The position numbers and the translations under genes are program-made. Under the pieces are notes generated by a model. The model was not told where the DNA came from, searched no databases, and was given only the letters and a program-made list of their open reading frames with translations. A DNA stretch of 6,631 bases from Candidatus Bathyarchaeum sp. (GTDB lineage Archaea > Thermoproteota > Bathyarchaeia > Bathyarchaeales > Bathyarchaeaceae), in NCBI GenBank assembly GCA_003096255.1, contig PIXS01000282.1, positions 1 through 6,631 on the forward strand. The letters run 5' to 3'. The stretch's first letter is position 1; the number at the start of each line of letters is the position of its first letter. Shown piece after piece: positions 1 through 5,495 of the stretch.

Positions 1-516
1 AAATATTATGCCAATTATTGTAACTGCATAGAATCCAATAGACTGTATCATCGAAAGTTCTTTGCTTTTATGCAATGACCCTAGTATCGAAGACAAGGAA
101 TCCTTTGTTCCTGAAAACAAGAAAGCAACTGCCAACGAAAGAAAAATCGTCCGGAAGCCCATGTCAGCTGTTAGAAACGCTGCAACCGTTAAGACTGTGA
201 AAATCAGTAGGCTCATTAGCGTGAGGTATCTCACGTAGTTTGAGAAGTAACGCGCGAGGTTTGCCTCTTTTTTGGTCAAGTAGCATGTGCCAAAGTGGAT
301 GAGTCCCTCAAAGAGTCCCCCAAAGATGAGTGCCCACAAGAAATCGAAACTTGAATAGACTGTGTTGAATAGGCCAAAACCTTCACGACCGTAAGTGTTG
401 CTTATTTGGATTCCTAGGACAAGCCAGAAAACGCCGCTTAGGATCATTAGGGCTAAGAACCATGCGCCTCCTGAAACTAGCCTTCCTGGTCCCGAGCTGT
501 TTTGGTCTTCCATCAT
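1..516 (-). CDS. Polysaccharide/oligosaccharide flippase (MOP superfamily), N-terminal part, runs off left edge
   Basis: An open frame of 172 codons on the minus strand reads through to base 1 without a stop, so the C-terminal part of the gene is missing. The protein begins MMEDQNSSGPGRLVSGGAW, followed by a hydrophobic helix and a G-I-Q-I-S-N-T-Y-G-REGFGLFN segment. That pattern, a helix ending in a 'GR-E-G-FG-L-F' turn, is typical of the first helices of Wzx/RfbX-like flippases (MOP exporter superfamily), which move lipid-linked sugars across the cytoplasmic membrane. At least four membrane segments are visible (about residues 15-36, 53-70, 87-108 and 112-125), and another begins at the cut end. 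The call rests on the overall pattern, so a related MATE-type exporter is possible. An in-frame stop at 520-522 limits the start to ATG 516 or the adjacent ATG 513. A promoter-like box lies 75 bp upstream, and the nearest gene on the same strand is the winged-helix regulator, 194 bp away. Confidence 0.72.
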   Translation of the reverse strand, partial: MMEDQNSSGPGRLVSGGAWFLALMILSGVFWLVLGIQISNTYGREGFGLFNTVYSSFDFLWALIFGGLFEGLIHFGTCYLTKKEANLARYFSNYVRYLTLMSLLIFTVLTVAAFLTADMGFRTIFLSLAVAFLFSGTKDSLSSILGSLHKSKELSMIQSIGFYAVTIIGIIF

Positions 517-590
517 TTGTCATCCTGGTTGTGTTCTAAATTTGTGGTTTTGTCCTTTTAGCAAAACTTTCTTTCCTTTAGCATTACTCT

Positions 591-599
591 GATATAAAC
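591..599 (-). promoter_or_regulatory. TATA box of the flippase gene
   Basis: On the minus strand this reads GTTTATATC, a close match to the archaeal TATA consensus. Transcription would start near 569, giving a leader of about 50 nt. Two TCCTTT/TTTAGCA copies, seen on the plus strand at 553-563 and 574-583, lie in the leader next to the predicted start. The position is inferred from sequence only. Confidence 0.5.
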
Positions 600-640
600 T
601 TCTGGCAAAAACGAGTTTACACAGAACAATACTTCTGGCA
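598..640. repeat. 10-bp direct repeat ACTTCTGGCA, two copies 33 bp apart
   Basis: The plus strand carries ACTTCTGGCA at 598-607 and again at 631-640. On the minus strand the inner copy reads TGCCAGAAGT and runs straight into the TATA box of the flippase gene. The 33-bp distance is about three helical turns, so a protein bound at both sites would sit on one face of the DNA. This fits an activator site or an extended TFB recognition element, but chance is not excluded. Confidence 0.4.
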
Positions 641-646
641 TGGACT

Positions 647-686
647 GTAAAAGAGCGGGCGAACAACGCGTATCCCCTTGTCGCCC
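647..686 (-). terminator. Hairpin plus T-tract behind the winged-helix gene
   Basis: TCGCCC (681-686) can pair with GGGCGA (657-662), and the stem extends through TTG (678-680) and CAA (664-666) with one bulged base. On the minus strand the stem is followed by GCTCTTTTAC. It lies 25 bp past the stop of the winged-helix gene and resembles an intrinsic terminator. Archaeal termination needs mainly the T-tract, so the hairpin could instead be an mRNA end structure. Confidence 0.45.
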
Positions 687-710
687 TCGAAACTTTGGGA
701 TTGTTCTAGT

Positions 711-1172
711 TTAAGAATAGCCTGCTCCTGAAAGCACAGTTGAAAGTGCTTCAAAATTGCGCATTTGAAACTTGTGTGCCTCTCGAATCAGGGGGCTGAC
801 AACCTTGAGTACTGTTAGGCCTCTTTCGGTCACAACATAATGGGTTACGTTGTCGAATTTTTCTTCTTCAATGAGACCCCTGTCCCATAGTAGCCTTAGG
901 TGTGGTTTCAAACGGGCTTCGTTCATTTCGAACTTGTCAATCAGCTGGGGTAATTTCATGGGACCATTAGACACTAAAGTGCAGAGCGTTTCGATGCACA
1001 TCATCAACTTCGATTTGTAATGTGTGTCAGGAATTTCTATTTGTGCTGGAAGCATTTTTGGGCTTTCAGTTTTTTCCTTTCGAACAATGAGTGATTTAGC
1101 TCTTTCAACACTTTCCTTCAGGACAGTTAGCTGCTTCGCCTTCTTCAGTACATTTGACATAATGTTTCCCAT
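711..1172 (-). CDS. Winged helix-turn-helix transcriptional regulator (HTH_45-like)
   Basis: This 153-residue protein is predicted to be a soluble DNA-binding regulator. Residues 1-50 form a basic, lysine-rich, helical extension. Residues 53-128 look like a winged helix: a first helix (about 55-69), a turn beginning G-P-M-K-L (70-74), a recognition helix around 82-96 (FEMNEARLKPHLRLLWD), then D-R-G-L-I and a wing ending Y-V-V-T-E-R-G-L-T-V-L (112-122). The 'GLI...Y.lTe.G..lL' pattern is characteristic of archaeal HTH_45-type proteins. No ligand-binding domain or metal-site cysteine cluster is evident. ATG 1172 is preferred to ATG 1160 because a TATA-like box sits 26 bp upstream of it with no Shine-Dalgarno sequence, suggesting a leaderless mRNA. 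The gene is divergent from the DUF1786 gene, and the shared intergenic region holds a palindrome it might bind. Its target is unknown. Confidence 0.8.
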   Translation of the reverse strand: MGNIMSNVLKKAKQLTVLKESVERAKSLIVRKEKTESPKMLPAQIEIPDTHYKSKLMMCIETLCTLVSNGPMKLPQLIDKFEMNEARLKPHLRLLWDRGLIEEEKFDNVTHYVVTERGLTVLKVVSPLIREAHKFQMRNFEALSTVLSGAGYS

Positions 1173-1192
1173 TTTTTCATTTGGATGATTTC

Positions 1193-1201
1193 ATTTAATA
1201 T
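1193..1201 (-). promoter_or_regulatory. TATA-like box of the winged-helix gene (leaderless)
   Basis: On the minus strand this reads ATATTAAAT, centred about 25 bp upstream of ATG 1172. That spacing would put the first transcribed base at or next to the start codon. Confidence 0.4.
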
Positions 1202-1215
1202 GATTTGTGAATTTG

Positions 1216-1227
1216 GGATGTACATCC
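1216..1227. promoter_or_regulatory. 12-bp perfect palindrome GGATGTACATCC, candidate operator
   Basis: The perfect palindrome has imperfect flanks: ATT at 1211-1213 matches AAT at 1230-1232. It lies about 15 bp upstream of the winged-helix gene's TATA box and about 90 bp upstream of the DUF1786 promoter. A dimeric regulator such as the neighbouring winged-helix protein could bind here. This is inferred from symmetry and position only. Confidence 0.4.
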
Positions 1228-1314
1228 TGAATCATTAAATTATTATGCAGCTGGAGTTGCACGCAGAAGCCATTTGAGTAGCAAGTATCTGAAACAAGTC
1301 AATTTGTGAATTAC

Positions 1315-1322
1315 ATAAATAT
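1315..1322 (+). promoter_or_regulatory. TATA box of the DUF1786 gene
   Basis: The sequence ATAAATAT is centred about 26 bp upstream of base 1344. A start there gives a leader of about 15 nt that contains the Shine-Dalgarno sequence AGAGG (1346-1350), 8 bp before ATG 1359. Confidence 0.5.
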
Positions 1323-1332
1323 CGGCATCCGA

Positions 1333-1348
1333 TTTGATACTGTTAAGA
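1333..1348 (+). promoter_or_regulatory. Shared promoter motif TTTGATACTGTTAAGA, copy 1
   Basis: This 16-bp sequence recurs exactly on the minus strand at 6017-6032, in the mgsA promoter. Here it spans the predicted transcription start, beginning about 15 bp after the centre of the TATA box, and its end overlaps the Shine-Dalgarno sequence. A regulator bound here would block RNA polymerase. Confidence 0.5.
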
Positions 1349-1358
1349 GGAACCAATT

Positions 1359-2435
1359 ATGAAGATTTTAGCCATCGACATAGGCGCTGGAACTGAAGAC
1401 GTTCTGCTTTACGATGATAAAAAACGGAGTATCGAGAACTGCATAAAGATGGTTCTTCCGTCTCCATGCAACGTTTTTGCTGCACAGGTAAAAGATGCCA
1501 CCTGCAAAGGAGTTAATCTTTTTGTTAAAGGAGACACAATAGGTGGTGGTCCTTTTTCACATGCCCTACGGAAACATGTTGAGGCAGGCTTCAGAGTCTG
1601 TATGACCGAAAATGCGGCATACACTGTAAGAAATAATCTGGAGCAAGTCAAAGAAAAGGGCATAGAGATTGTCCCAGATTCTGGACCCAAAAACTTTGAA
1701 GGAGAAACAATGGTTCTTGAAGAAGTAAACATCGACAAACTACGGGGCTTGTTGAAGTTTTTTGGGGAATCCCTCTTAGACATAGATTTTGTGGCAATTG
1801 CAGTTCAAGACCACGGCGTTTTCCCCAAGGAAATGACAAACAGACGCTTTCGCATCAACAAAATGAGAGAACTACTAGAAAAAAATCCAAAGCCTGAAGC
1901 CTTTGCTTTTGGAGAAAACGAAATTCCTCTTTATTATCCAAGAATGAAGTCTGCGGTATGTGCTTCGAAACGGCAGCTTCCAGATGGGCGAGTGATGGTT
2001 ATGGACACTTCTCCTGATGCGATACTTGGGTGCCTCATGGACCCTGCTGTAGAGGATGCTGACCCTGTTCTTGCCGTTAATGTAGGCAATGGGCACAGTA
2101 TGGCTGCAATTGTTTCAGGGGGCGAAGTTACTGCAGTCTTGGAGCATCATACACGGTTGCTTGGTCCAGAGAAGATGGAACAGCTTCTGAGGGATTTTGC
2201 GGACGGAAAACTCTGTGACAAAACGGTTTTCGATGACAATGGGCATGGAATGTTCTATTTGAAGAAGGCGCCAGGATTCTCTGAAATCGAAAAAGTGGTG
2301 GTAACTGGACCTAACAGAAACATGCTAGCCAAAACTGGGCTCTCTGTTCATTTTGCAACTCCTGCAGGAGACGTGATGATGAGTGGACCCGTTGGGTTGG
2401 TTGAGGCAACAAGAAGAAGGTTCTTGCACGGTTAA
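1359..2435 (+). CDS. DUF1786 family protein with ASKHA-like phosphate-binding motif
   Basis: This 358-residue protein matches the DUF1786 family, whose function is not established. The N-terminus MKILAIDIGAGTEDVLLYDD resembles the phosphate-1 loop (D-x-G-x-G-T) of the actin/Hsp70/sugar-kinase fold. Other conserved-looking blocks are G-D-T-I-G-G-G-P-F (58-66), A-V-Q-D-H-G-V-F-P (148-156), NVGNGHSMAAIVSGG (241-255, phosphate-2-like), L-E-H-H-T-R-L-L (261-268) and V-V-T-G-P-N-R (314-320, possibly the adenosine motif). An ATP-dependent enzyme or nucleotide sensor is therefore an inference. Some databases label relatives as pyruvate formate-lyase activating proteins, but there is no C-x3-C-x2-C radical SAM motif, so I reject that name. 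No signal peptide or membrane segment is seen. ATG 1359 has AGAGG 8 bp upstream. It is the only plus-strand gene in the window, and its promoter shares a 16-bp motif with mgsA. Confidence 0.85.
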   Translation: MKILAIDIGAGTEDVLLYDDKKRSIENCIKMVLPSPCNVFAAQVKDATCKGVNLFVKGDTIGGGPFSHALRKHVEAGFRVCMTENAAYTVRNNLEQVKEKGIEIVPDSGPKNFEGETMVLEEVNIDKLRGLLKFFGESLLDIDFVAIAVQDHGVFPKEMTNRRFRINKMRELLEKNPKPEAFAFGENEIPLYYPRMKSAVCASKRQLPDGRVMVMDTSPDAILGCLMDPAVEDADPVLAVNVGNGHSMAAIVSGGEVTAVLEHHTRLLGPEKMEQLLRDFADGKLCDKTVFDDNGHGMFYLKKAPGFSEIEKVVVTGPNRNMLAKTGLSVHFATPAGDVMMSGPVGLVEATRRRFLHG

Positions 2436-2446
2436 AACGTGGTTAG

Positions 2447-2461
2447 CCTTTCTTTTTGGTT
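2447..2461 (+). terminator. T-rich tract behind the DUF1786 gene
   Basis: The run CCTTTCTTTTTGG begins about 12 bp after the stop codon, in the 37-bp gap to the convergent transporter gene. Archaeal RNA polymerase terminates at such T-tracts. No stable hairpin precedes it. Confidence 0.4.
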
Positions 2462-2472
2462 GTTGCTGAGTT

Positions 2473-3588
2473 TTATCTGATTTGTATTATGTTCTTTTCT
2501 ATGGCAACGTATAGGATGAGTCCGCCGATGAATCCTGCTGCCATGTTGAAGACGGTTGCCAGCAGAGCAGTTACCACCATTACGTAGATTTCTTTTCTGC
2601 CCTGAATTTTAAGCGAAATTTTTCCCAGCTCAAAGGACGTCATAAGCAGCATCACTCCGACAACAAAAAGTGGAAACGCCGTGAAAATGTTCACCAAACT
2701 TTGTGAGAAGAATAGTCCCAAGCTGATTTCTAAGATTCCTTCCATGAGAATGGCGCCGCCCGTTCGAGCGCCAAAAAGGTATTGTGCGGATAATCCTCCT
2801 GCTCCGTGGCATAGGGGCATTCCGCCTATGAATGGTGTTGTGATGTTCATGGCTCCCATGTTTTTGATTAGGTTTCTTGCGGTTACGTCTTTTCTGTCAG
2901 GAAACAGTTCATGAACTAAAGCCACCGTGGCTACAACCGCGTTTGTTAATGTGAGAAAAAGCTGTGCAAAGCCTGCGTAAACGAAGCCATAGAACATGTC
3001 ATCGAGAGAGAATAGAGTAAGCTCGGGAAGCGAAAAACCCACGTTTATTTGACTCAGGACAAGATTTCCTGTGGCTATTGCGTATACGAAGCCAAAGAGA
3101 ATGAGAAATATGGCTGCTGGCAAAAACTTGTTTCTGAGAAGAAGAAACGCCACAATTATCAGCGGAATCGCTATCAAAAAATCGGGGCGAATCATTTCAG
3201 CACCTGCAAGCGCCAACGTGAAAGCTAAACCAAGCTGAATTCCTCTGGTTACGCTTTTAGGAACCTTTTCCAGAATGCTGCTAAGCCTACTTGAGAATGA
3301 AAGAAGCACCCACACTATACCAACAGTAAAGCCTGCTCCAAGCACTGTATTTTTTGTCCACCGTTCAGCAAGAGCAACAGAGCCAATGGTTTTTTGTGGT
3401 TGCACAGGCAAAGGCAGCCTGTAAATTAGCGCAAGAACAATGTTTGTGAGACCAATCCCCACAAGAAGCCCAGTTGGATTAAACCCGCAGATTACTATGT
3501 AACCAACAGTGAAAGGAAGTAAGGTGCCGAAGTCCCCTAGGCTTCCGGCAAACTCTCTTACTGAGAACTCGAAGCCCTTTACCAACAT
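2473..3588 (-). CDS. Putative sulfate/molybdate transporter, MOT1 family
   Basis: A 371-residue polytopic membrane protein with about ten hydrophobic segments, a usual length for prokaryotic MOT1 proteins (related to the SulP/SLC26 fold). Family blocks are visible in order: FAGSLGDFGTLLPF (13-26), P-L-P-V-Q-P-Q-K-T-I-G-S-V-A-L (59-73), V-P-K-S-V-T-R-G-I-Q-L-G-L (109-121), Q-L-F-L-T-L-T-N-A-V-V-A-T (209-221) and PLCHGAGGLSAQYLFGARTGG (258-278, written P-L-C-H-G-A-G-G then the rest). Members import molybdate or sulfate, and the sequence does not decide which. The usual Met after V-Q-P is Gln65 here. ATG 3588 has no Shine-Dalgarno sequence but has a TATA-like box about 27 bp upstream, suggesting a leaderless message. 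The CitG-like gene lies 54 bp upstream on the same strand without a clear terminator, so read-through is possible. Confidence 0.88.
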   Translation of the reverse strand: MLVKGFEFSVREFAGSLGDFGTLLPFTVGYIVICGFNPTGLLVGIGLTNIVLALIYRLPLPVQPQKTIGSVALAERWTKNTVLGAGFTVGIVWVLLSFSSRLSSILEKVPKSVTRGIQLGLAFTLALAGAEMIRPDFLIAIPLIIVAFLLLRNKFLPAAIFLILFGFVYAIATGNLVLSQINVGFSLPELTLFSLDDMFYGFVYAGFAQLFLTLTNAVVATVALVHELFPDRKDVTARNLIKNMGAMNITTPFIGGMPLCHGAGGLSAQYLFGARTGGAILMEGILEISLGLFFSQSLVNIFTAFPLFVVGVMLLMTSFELGKISLKIQGRKEIYVMVVTALLATVFNMAAGFIGGLILYVAIEKNIIQIR

Positions 3589-3604
3589 GTATCGTGATAT
3601 ACAT
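3587..3604. promoter_or_regulatory. Inverted repeat ATGTAT-N6-ATACAT over the transporter start
   Basis: Two perfect 6-bp arms (3587-3592 and 3599-3604) flank a 6-bp spacer and cover the start codon and the predicted transcription start of the MOT1 gene. A repressor bound here would block initiation. An oxyanion-responsive regulator is possible, but the repeat does not match the ModE operator as I know it. Confidence 0.35.
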
Positions 3605-3610
3605 CGGGTT

Positions 3611-3620
3611 GATATTTAAT
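3611..3620 (-). promoter_or_regulatory. TATA-like box of the MOT1 transporter gene
   Basis: The minus strand reads ATTAAATATC, centred about 27 bp upstream of ATG 3588. This gives the transporter its own promoter inside the 54-bp gap behind the CitG-like gene. Confidence 0.45.
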
Positions 3621-3642
3621 TATTTGCAGACACATGCCCAAT

Positions 3643-4593
3643 CTATGGTTTGTAGCCGTTCAGGTTGTTTAGGGCTAGCACTGCTTCTGTTATGTCTGCT
3701 GTTGTTCCTGGACTCAGGTCATGTTCTGGGTCTCGTAGCTTGCTGTCAAGCTTGTTGAGCAGGTTTCTTCCCAAAGGCGTAGTTAAGCCCCCTTCCTTTA
3801 GGACCTGTGCTGCCTCAGCTGAGATGCTTTCTGCCTTAGCTTGACCCACTTTTCTGGAGATGAATGTGTCGGGGACTTCTGCGAGAATCTTCAGAAACGC
3901 GTGGACAGTAGCCGTGTTGATGTCTTCTGTATCCTCAAGCTCCTTCACAAGATGTGGGTAACCCAAATCGAAGGTGATAGGATAATTGTCAACCCACTCA
4001 GAAGCAATAGAATCGTAAGTGCTGGCAATCTCAAAAGTGTCAAACAACGTGACGCCTTCATCCAGAATCTTCCTCTTTGAAGCAGGGTCAGTCACATCAA
4101 GCTTCTTAGACTTGTTCAAGCCTCCAGGATTAACGAGAGCTATTGCATCATAAACGTTCACTGCATCCTCTGGAGTCGTCGCCTCAACAACTTTCTTGAT
4201 GTTCTTACGAAGCTTAGGCAAAGAAAAACTACCCCTGATCATTCCTGCCCCCGCCGCTATGGGCGCAAGCAAAATTATTGCACCCAACAACGTGTTGCCG
4301 CCGCCTTGACTCCCCAGCATGCGATCAACACCATCCTTGATAACGTAACCAATTCCCACCTCAGAAACATCTAATTCTCCATCCAGAACCTTGATTCCCT
4401 GCTCAGCTGCCATCCGAAACGACGGCGCTATCGCAACCGCAGACGCAAGATACTGCTCAAATGTGGTTTCAGGAAAGTCTGCTGTTCTGTGGACGTTTCC
4501 AGGCTTCGGATACCCACTAACTTCCAGAAGAATGGCAAGTTCTAGGCATCCAGAAATGTGCTCAGCCTTTTCTGTGGACGAAATATGACTCAT
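3643..4593 (-). CDS. Triphosphoribosyl-dephospho-CoA synthase family protein (CitG/MdcB-like)
   Basis: The family enzyme joins ATP and dephospho-CoA to make the precursor of the citrate or malonate lyase prosthetic group. Diagnostic blocks, numbered from ATG 4593, are LLEVSGYPKPGNVHR (22-36), QGGGNTLLGAIILLAPI (96-112), V-N-P-G-G-L (154-159) and LSPGTTADITEAVLAL (293-308). These correspond to the 'EVS-PKPG-V', 'GG-NT--GAI' and 'SPG--AD' signatures. No citrate or malonate lyase subunit is present, and archaeal members often occur without one, so the true substrate is uncertain; a related nucleotide or cofactor transfer is equally possible. The frame could begin at TTG 4602, giving 319 residues, but ATG 4593 (316 residues) is preferred because AGGT (4602-4605) lies 8 bp before it. 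A TATA-like box at 4640-4647 gives a leader of about 25 nt. It may be co-transcribed with the MOT1 transporter. Confidence 0.85.
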   Translation of the reverse strand: MSHISSTEKAEHISGCLELAILLEVSGYPKPGNVHRTADFPETTFEQYLASAVAIAPSFRMAAEQGIKVLDGELDVSEVGIGYVIKDGVDRMLGSQGGGNTLLGAIILLAPIAAGAGMIRGSFSLPKLRKNIKKVVEATTPEDAVNVYDAIALVNPGGLNKSKKLDVTDPASKRKILDEGVTLFDTFEIASTYDSIASEWVDNYPITFDLGYPHLVKELEDTEDINTATVHAFLKILAEVPDTFISRKVGQAKAESISAEAAQVLKEGGLTTPLGRNLLNKLDSKLRDPEHDLSPGTTADITEAVLALNNLNGYKP

Positions 4594-4639
4594 GGTCGGC
4601 AACCTAACTCTTTATTTTCGTCATTTGATAGAGTGGCAC

Positions 4640-4647
4640 TATAATTA
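4640..4647 (-). promoter_or_regulatory. TATA-like box of the CitG-family gene
   Basis: The minus strand reads TAATTATA. Transcription would start near 4618, about 25 nt before ATG 4593, with the AGGT Shine-Dalgarno-like sequence inside the leader. Confidence 0.4.
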
Positions 4648-4686
4648 GTTTGTGTAAAAAATTACATTCTAAGCCAATGCCCATCA

Positions 4687-4702
4687 TATTAGGAGCCTAA
4701 TA
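4687..4702. repeat. Inverted repeat TATTAGG-AG-CCTAATA
   Basis: Two perfect 7-bp arms are separated by 2 bp. The repeat lies about 40 bp upstream of the TATA-like box of the CitG-family gene, where an activator or repressor could bind. A hairpin with a 2-base loop would be strained, so a protein-binding site is more likely than an RNA structure. Confidence 0.35.
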
Positions 4703-4802
4703 GCAGCAGATTGTTGAAAACAGTATTTTTTCTGTTTTTTCATCAAAAGCTTTTCGTCATATGTTCGCGCCTCTTCCCAACAACGCGTTCTTACCCGAAG
4801 AA

Positions 4803-4813
4803 TAAAAAATGGT
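4803..4813 (-). terminator. T-tract behind the small membrane protein gene
   Basis: On the minus strand the sequence past the 4836 stop reads ACCATTTTTTATTCTT. This T-rich run about 25-35 bp after the stop would suit an archaeal terminator for the two-gene operon. Confidence 0.4.
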
Positions 4814-4835
4814 GATGTGAAGAAATTGAGTGCCC

Positions 4836-5132
4836 TTACTCTTCAATCGTTTTTTTGATTCCCTCAACTTCTTTTGCAATATCATCAATTTTCGACTTTA
4901 TTTCTTGAAGCTCGCTTGACACTGTGTTGTTAATCTTGTTTTCCTGCTCAAAACCACCCTGTATTCCAAAAGTCACTATGAAAGCAACTAGCACGAGGGC
5001 GCCAACTGGGAAGAACAACCCAAAAAGTATGTCTCCGAGATAGCCACCGCCTAATGCAACCCAAATGTAAACTGAAGATATTGCCGCTATTGCAAGCCAA
5101 CAACTTGCGATTATCGTTGCTTTGGTACTCAT
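4836..5132 (-). CDS. Small membrane protein: two TM helices and a coiled-coil tail
   Basis: This 98-residue protein matches no family I can name. Residues 5-27 and 33-57 are hydrophobic helices joined by a short G-G-G-Y-L-G-D loop, predicting a hairpin in the cytoplasmic membrane. Residues 63-98 are charged and form a clear coiled coil: V71, L75, I78, I82, I85, V89, I92 and I96 follow an unbroken 4-3 heptad spacing, which suggests self-association or docking of a partner. The start overlaps the stop of the ArsR-like gene by ATGA, and a strong AGGAGG (5140-5145) sits 7 bp upstream, so the two proteins should be made together. The pairing suggests that the membrane protein senses something for, or tethers, the regulator; this is inference. 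A T-tract follows the gene. Confidence 0.75.
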   Translation of the reverse strand: MSTKATIIASCWLAIAAISSVYIWVALGGGYLGDILFGLFFPVGALVLVAFIVTFGIQGGFEQENKINNTVSSELQEIKSKIDDIAKEVEGIKKTIEE

Positions 5133-5428
5133 TTTTCTGCCTCCTGTTTGAGAATTTCAGGTGAGACATGGATGTCAAAGTCGCGAAGTCTATAGTATCT
5201 AAGGGCTCTTGCTTCTCCTTCGACCAACACAACTCGGCTTTTCACTATGTCGCTTCTTTCAAGTTTCTTCAAATGTATTTTTGCTAGTGCCCTGTTGATT
5301 TCCAGTTTGTTTGCTATTTGATTCAAGTACATCTCTTCATCCTCCTTAGCCAACAAAGTTACTATATTCAGCCTCACTGGATGCGCTAACGCTTTCAGTT
5401 TTTCTGATAATAGTTTGATGTACGTCAT
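5129..5428 (-). CDS. ArsR-like winged-helix transcriptional regulator
   Basis: A 99-residue DNA-binding protein consisting almost entirely of a winged helix. The first helix, LKALAHPVRLNIVTLL (11-26), carries the ArsR-type 'L-HP-R--I--LL' signature. The HTH spans about 34-60 (Y-L-N-Q-I-A-N-K-L-E-I then a recognition helix A-L-A-K-I-H-L-K-K-L). The wing (63-82) contains V-V-L-V-E-G-E-A-R-A-L-R-Y-Y-R-L. There are no cysteines, so it cannot use the Cys-thiolate metal site of classical ArsR/SmtB sensors; another signal or the linked membrane protein must provide control. An ATG at 5432 is out of frame, so ATG 5428 is used. A TATA-like box and two palindromic sites overlap the promoter, fitting self-repression. 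The operon lies 93 bp downstream of mgsA on the same strand. Confidence 0.82.
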   Translation of the reverse strand: MTYIKLLSEKLKALAHPVRLNIVTLLAKEDEEMYLNQIANKLEINRALAKIHLKKLERSDIVKSRVVLVEGEARALRYYRLRDFDIHVSPEILKQEAEK

Positions 5429-5441
5429 CCATGTTTACCAC

Positions 5442-5474
5442 AATATTACATGTAATGAAAATATTACATATAAT
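5442..5474. promoter_or_regulatory. Tandem palindromic operator with embedded TATA box
   Basis: Two 15-bp sites match at 14 of 15 positions: AATATTACATGTAAT (5442-5456) and its copy at 5460-5474 with A for G at the eleventh base. The first contains the perfect palindrome ATTACATGTAAT. They are 18 bp apart. On the minus strand the distal site contains ATTATATG (5467-5474), a TATA-like box that would start transcription near 5445, inside the proximal site. Binding at either site would block TBP or RNA polymerase. The ArsR-like protein encoded immediately downstream is the obvious candidate ligand. Confidence 0.6.
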
Positions 5475-5495
5475 CTTTGTGTATCAAAGCTCTCT

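Larger units (their letters stand above)
4603..4835. other. Gene-free gap of 233 bp
   Basis: No credible reading frame or tRNA is seen on either strand. The left end holds the promoter of the CitG-like gene, with TAATTATA on the minus strand at 4640-4647. The middle holds a 16-bp inverted repeat (4687-4702) and an AT-rich hairpin, in which AAAACAG (4717-4723) pairs with CTGTTTT (4732-4738) and is followed by more T. The right end holds the T-tract behind the small membrane protein gene. Confidence 0.55.

Noticed and set aside
395..592. Plus-strand frame of 65 codons
   Set aside because: It overlaps the start of the flippase gene and its promoter on the opposite strand. Its composition is not protein-like and it has no ribosome site.
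1409..1783. Long minus-strand reading frame of 124 codons
   Set aside because: It lies wholly inside the DUF1786 gene on the other strand, shows no family pattern, is rich in Ser/Phe/Leu as expected of an antisense shadow, and has no promoter or ribosome site.
1359..2435. Pyruvate formate-lyase activating enzyme annotation for the DUF1786 gene
   Set aside because: There is no CxxxCxxC motif and no radical SAM barrel pattern; the name is a propagated label.
3587..3604. ModE-type operator at the MOT1 gene
   Set aside because: The arms ATGTAT/ATACAT do not match the ModE core as I know it (CGTTATAT-type). Only a generic operator is supported.
4717..4738. Intrinsic terminator on the plus strand in the 233-bp gap
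   Set aside because: The 7-bp AT-rich stem with a T tail has no plus-strand gene upstream within about 2.3 kb, so it is kept only as a structural remark.
4740..4830. tRNA or small RNA gene in the gap
   Set aside because: No cloverleaf, T-arm sequence or box C/D motifs could be traced.
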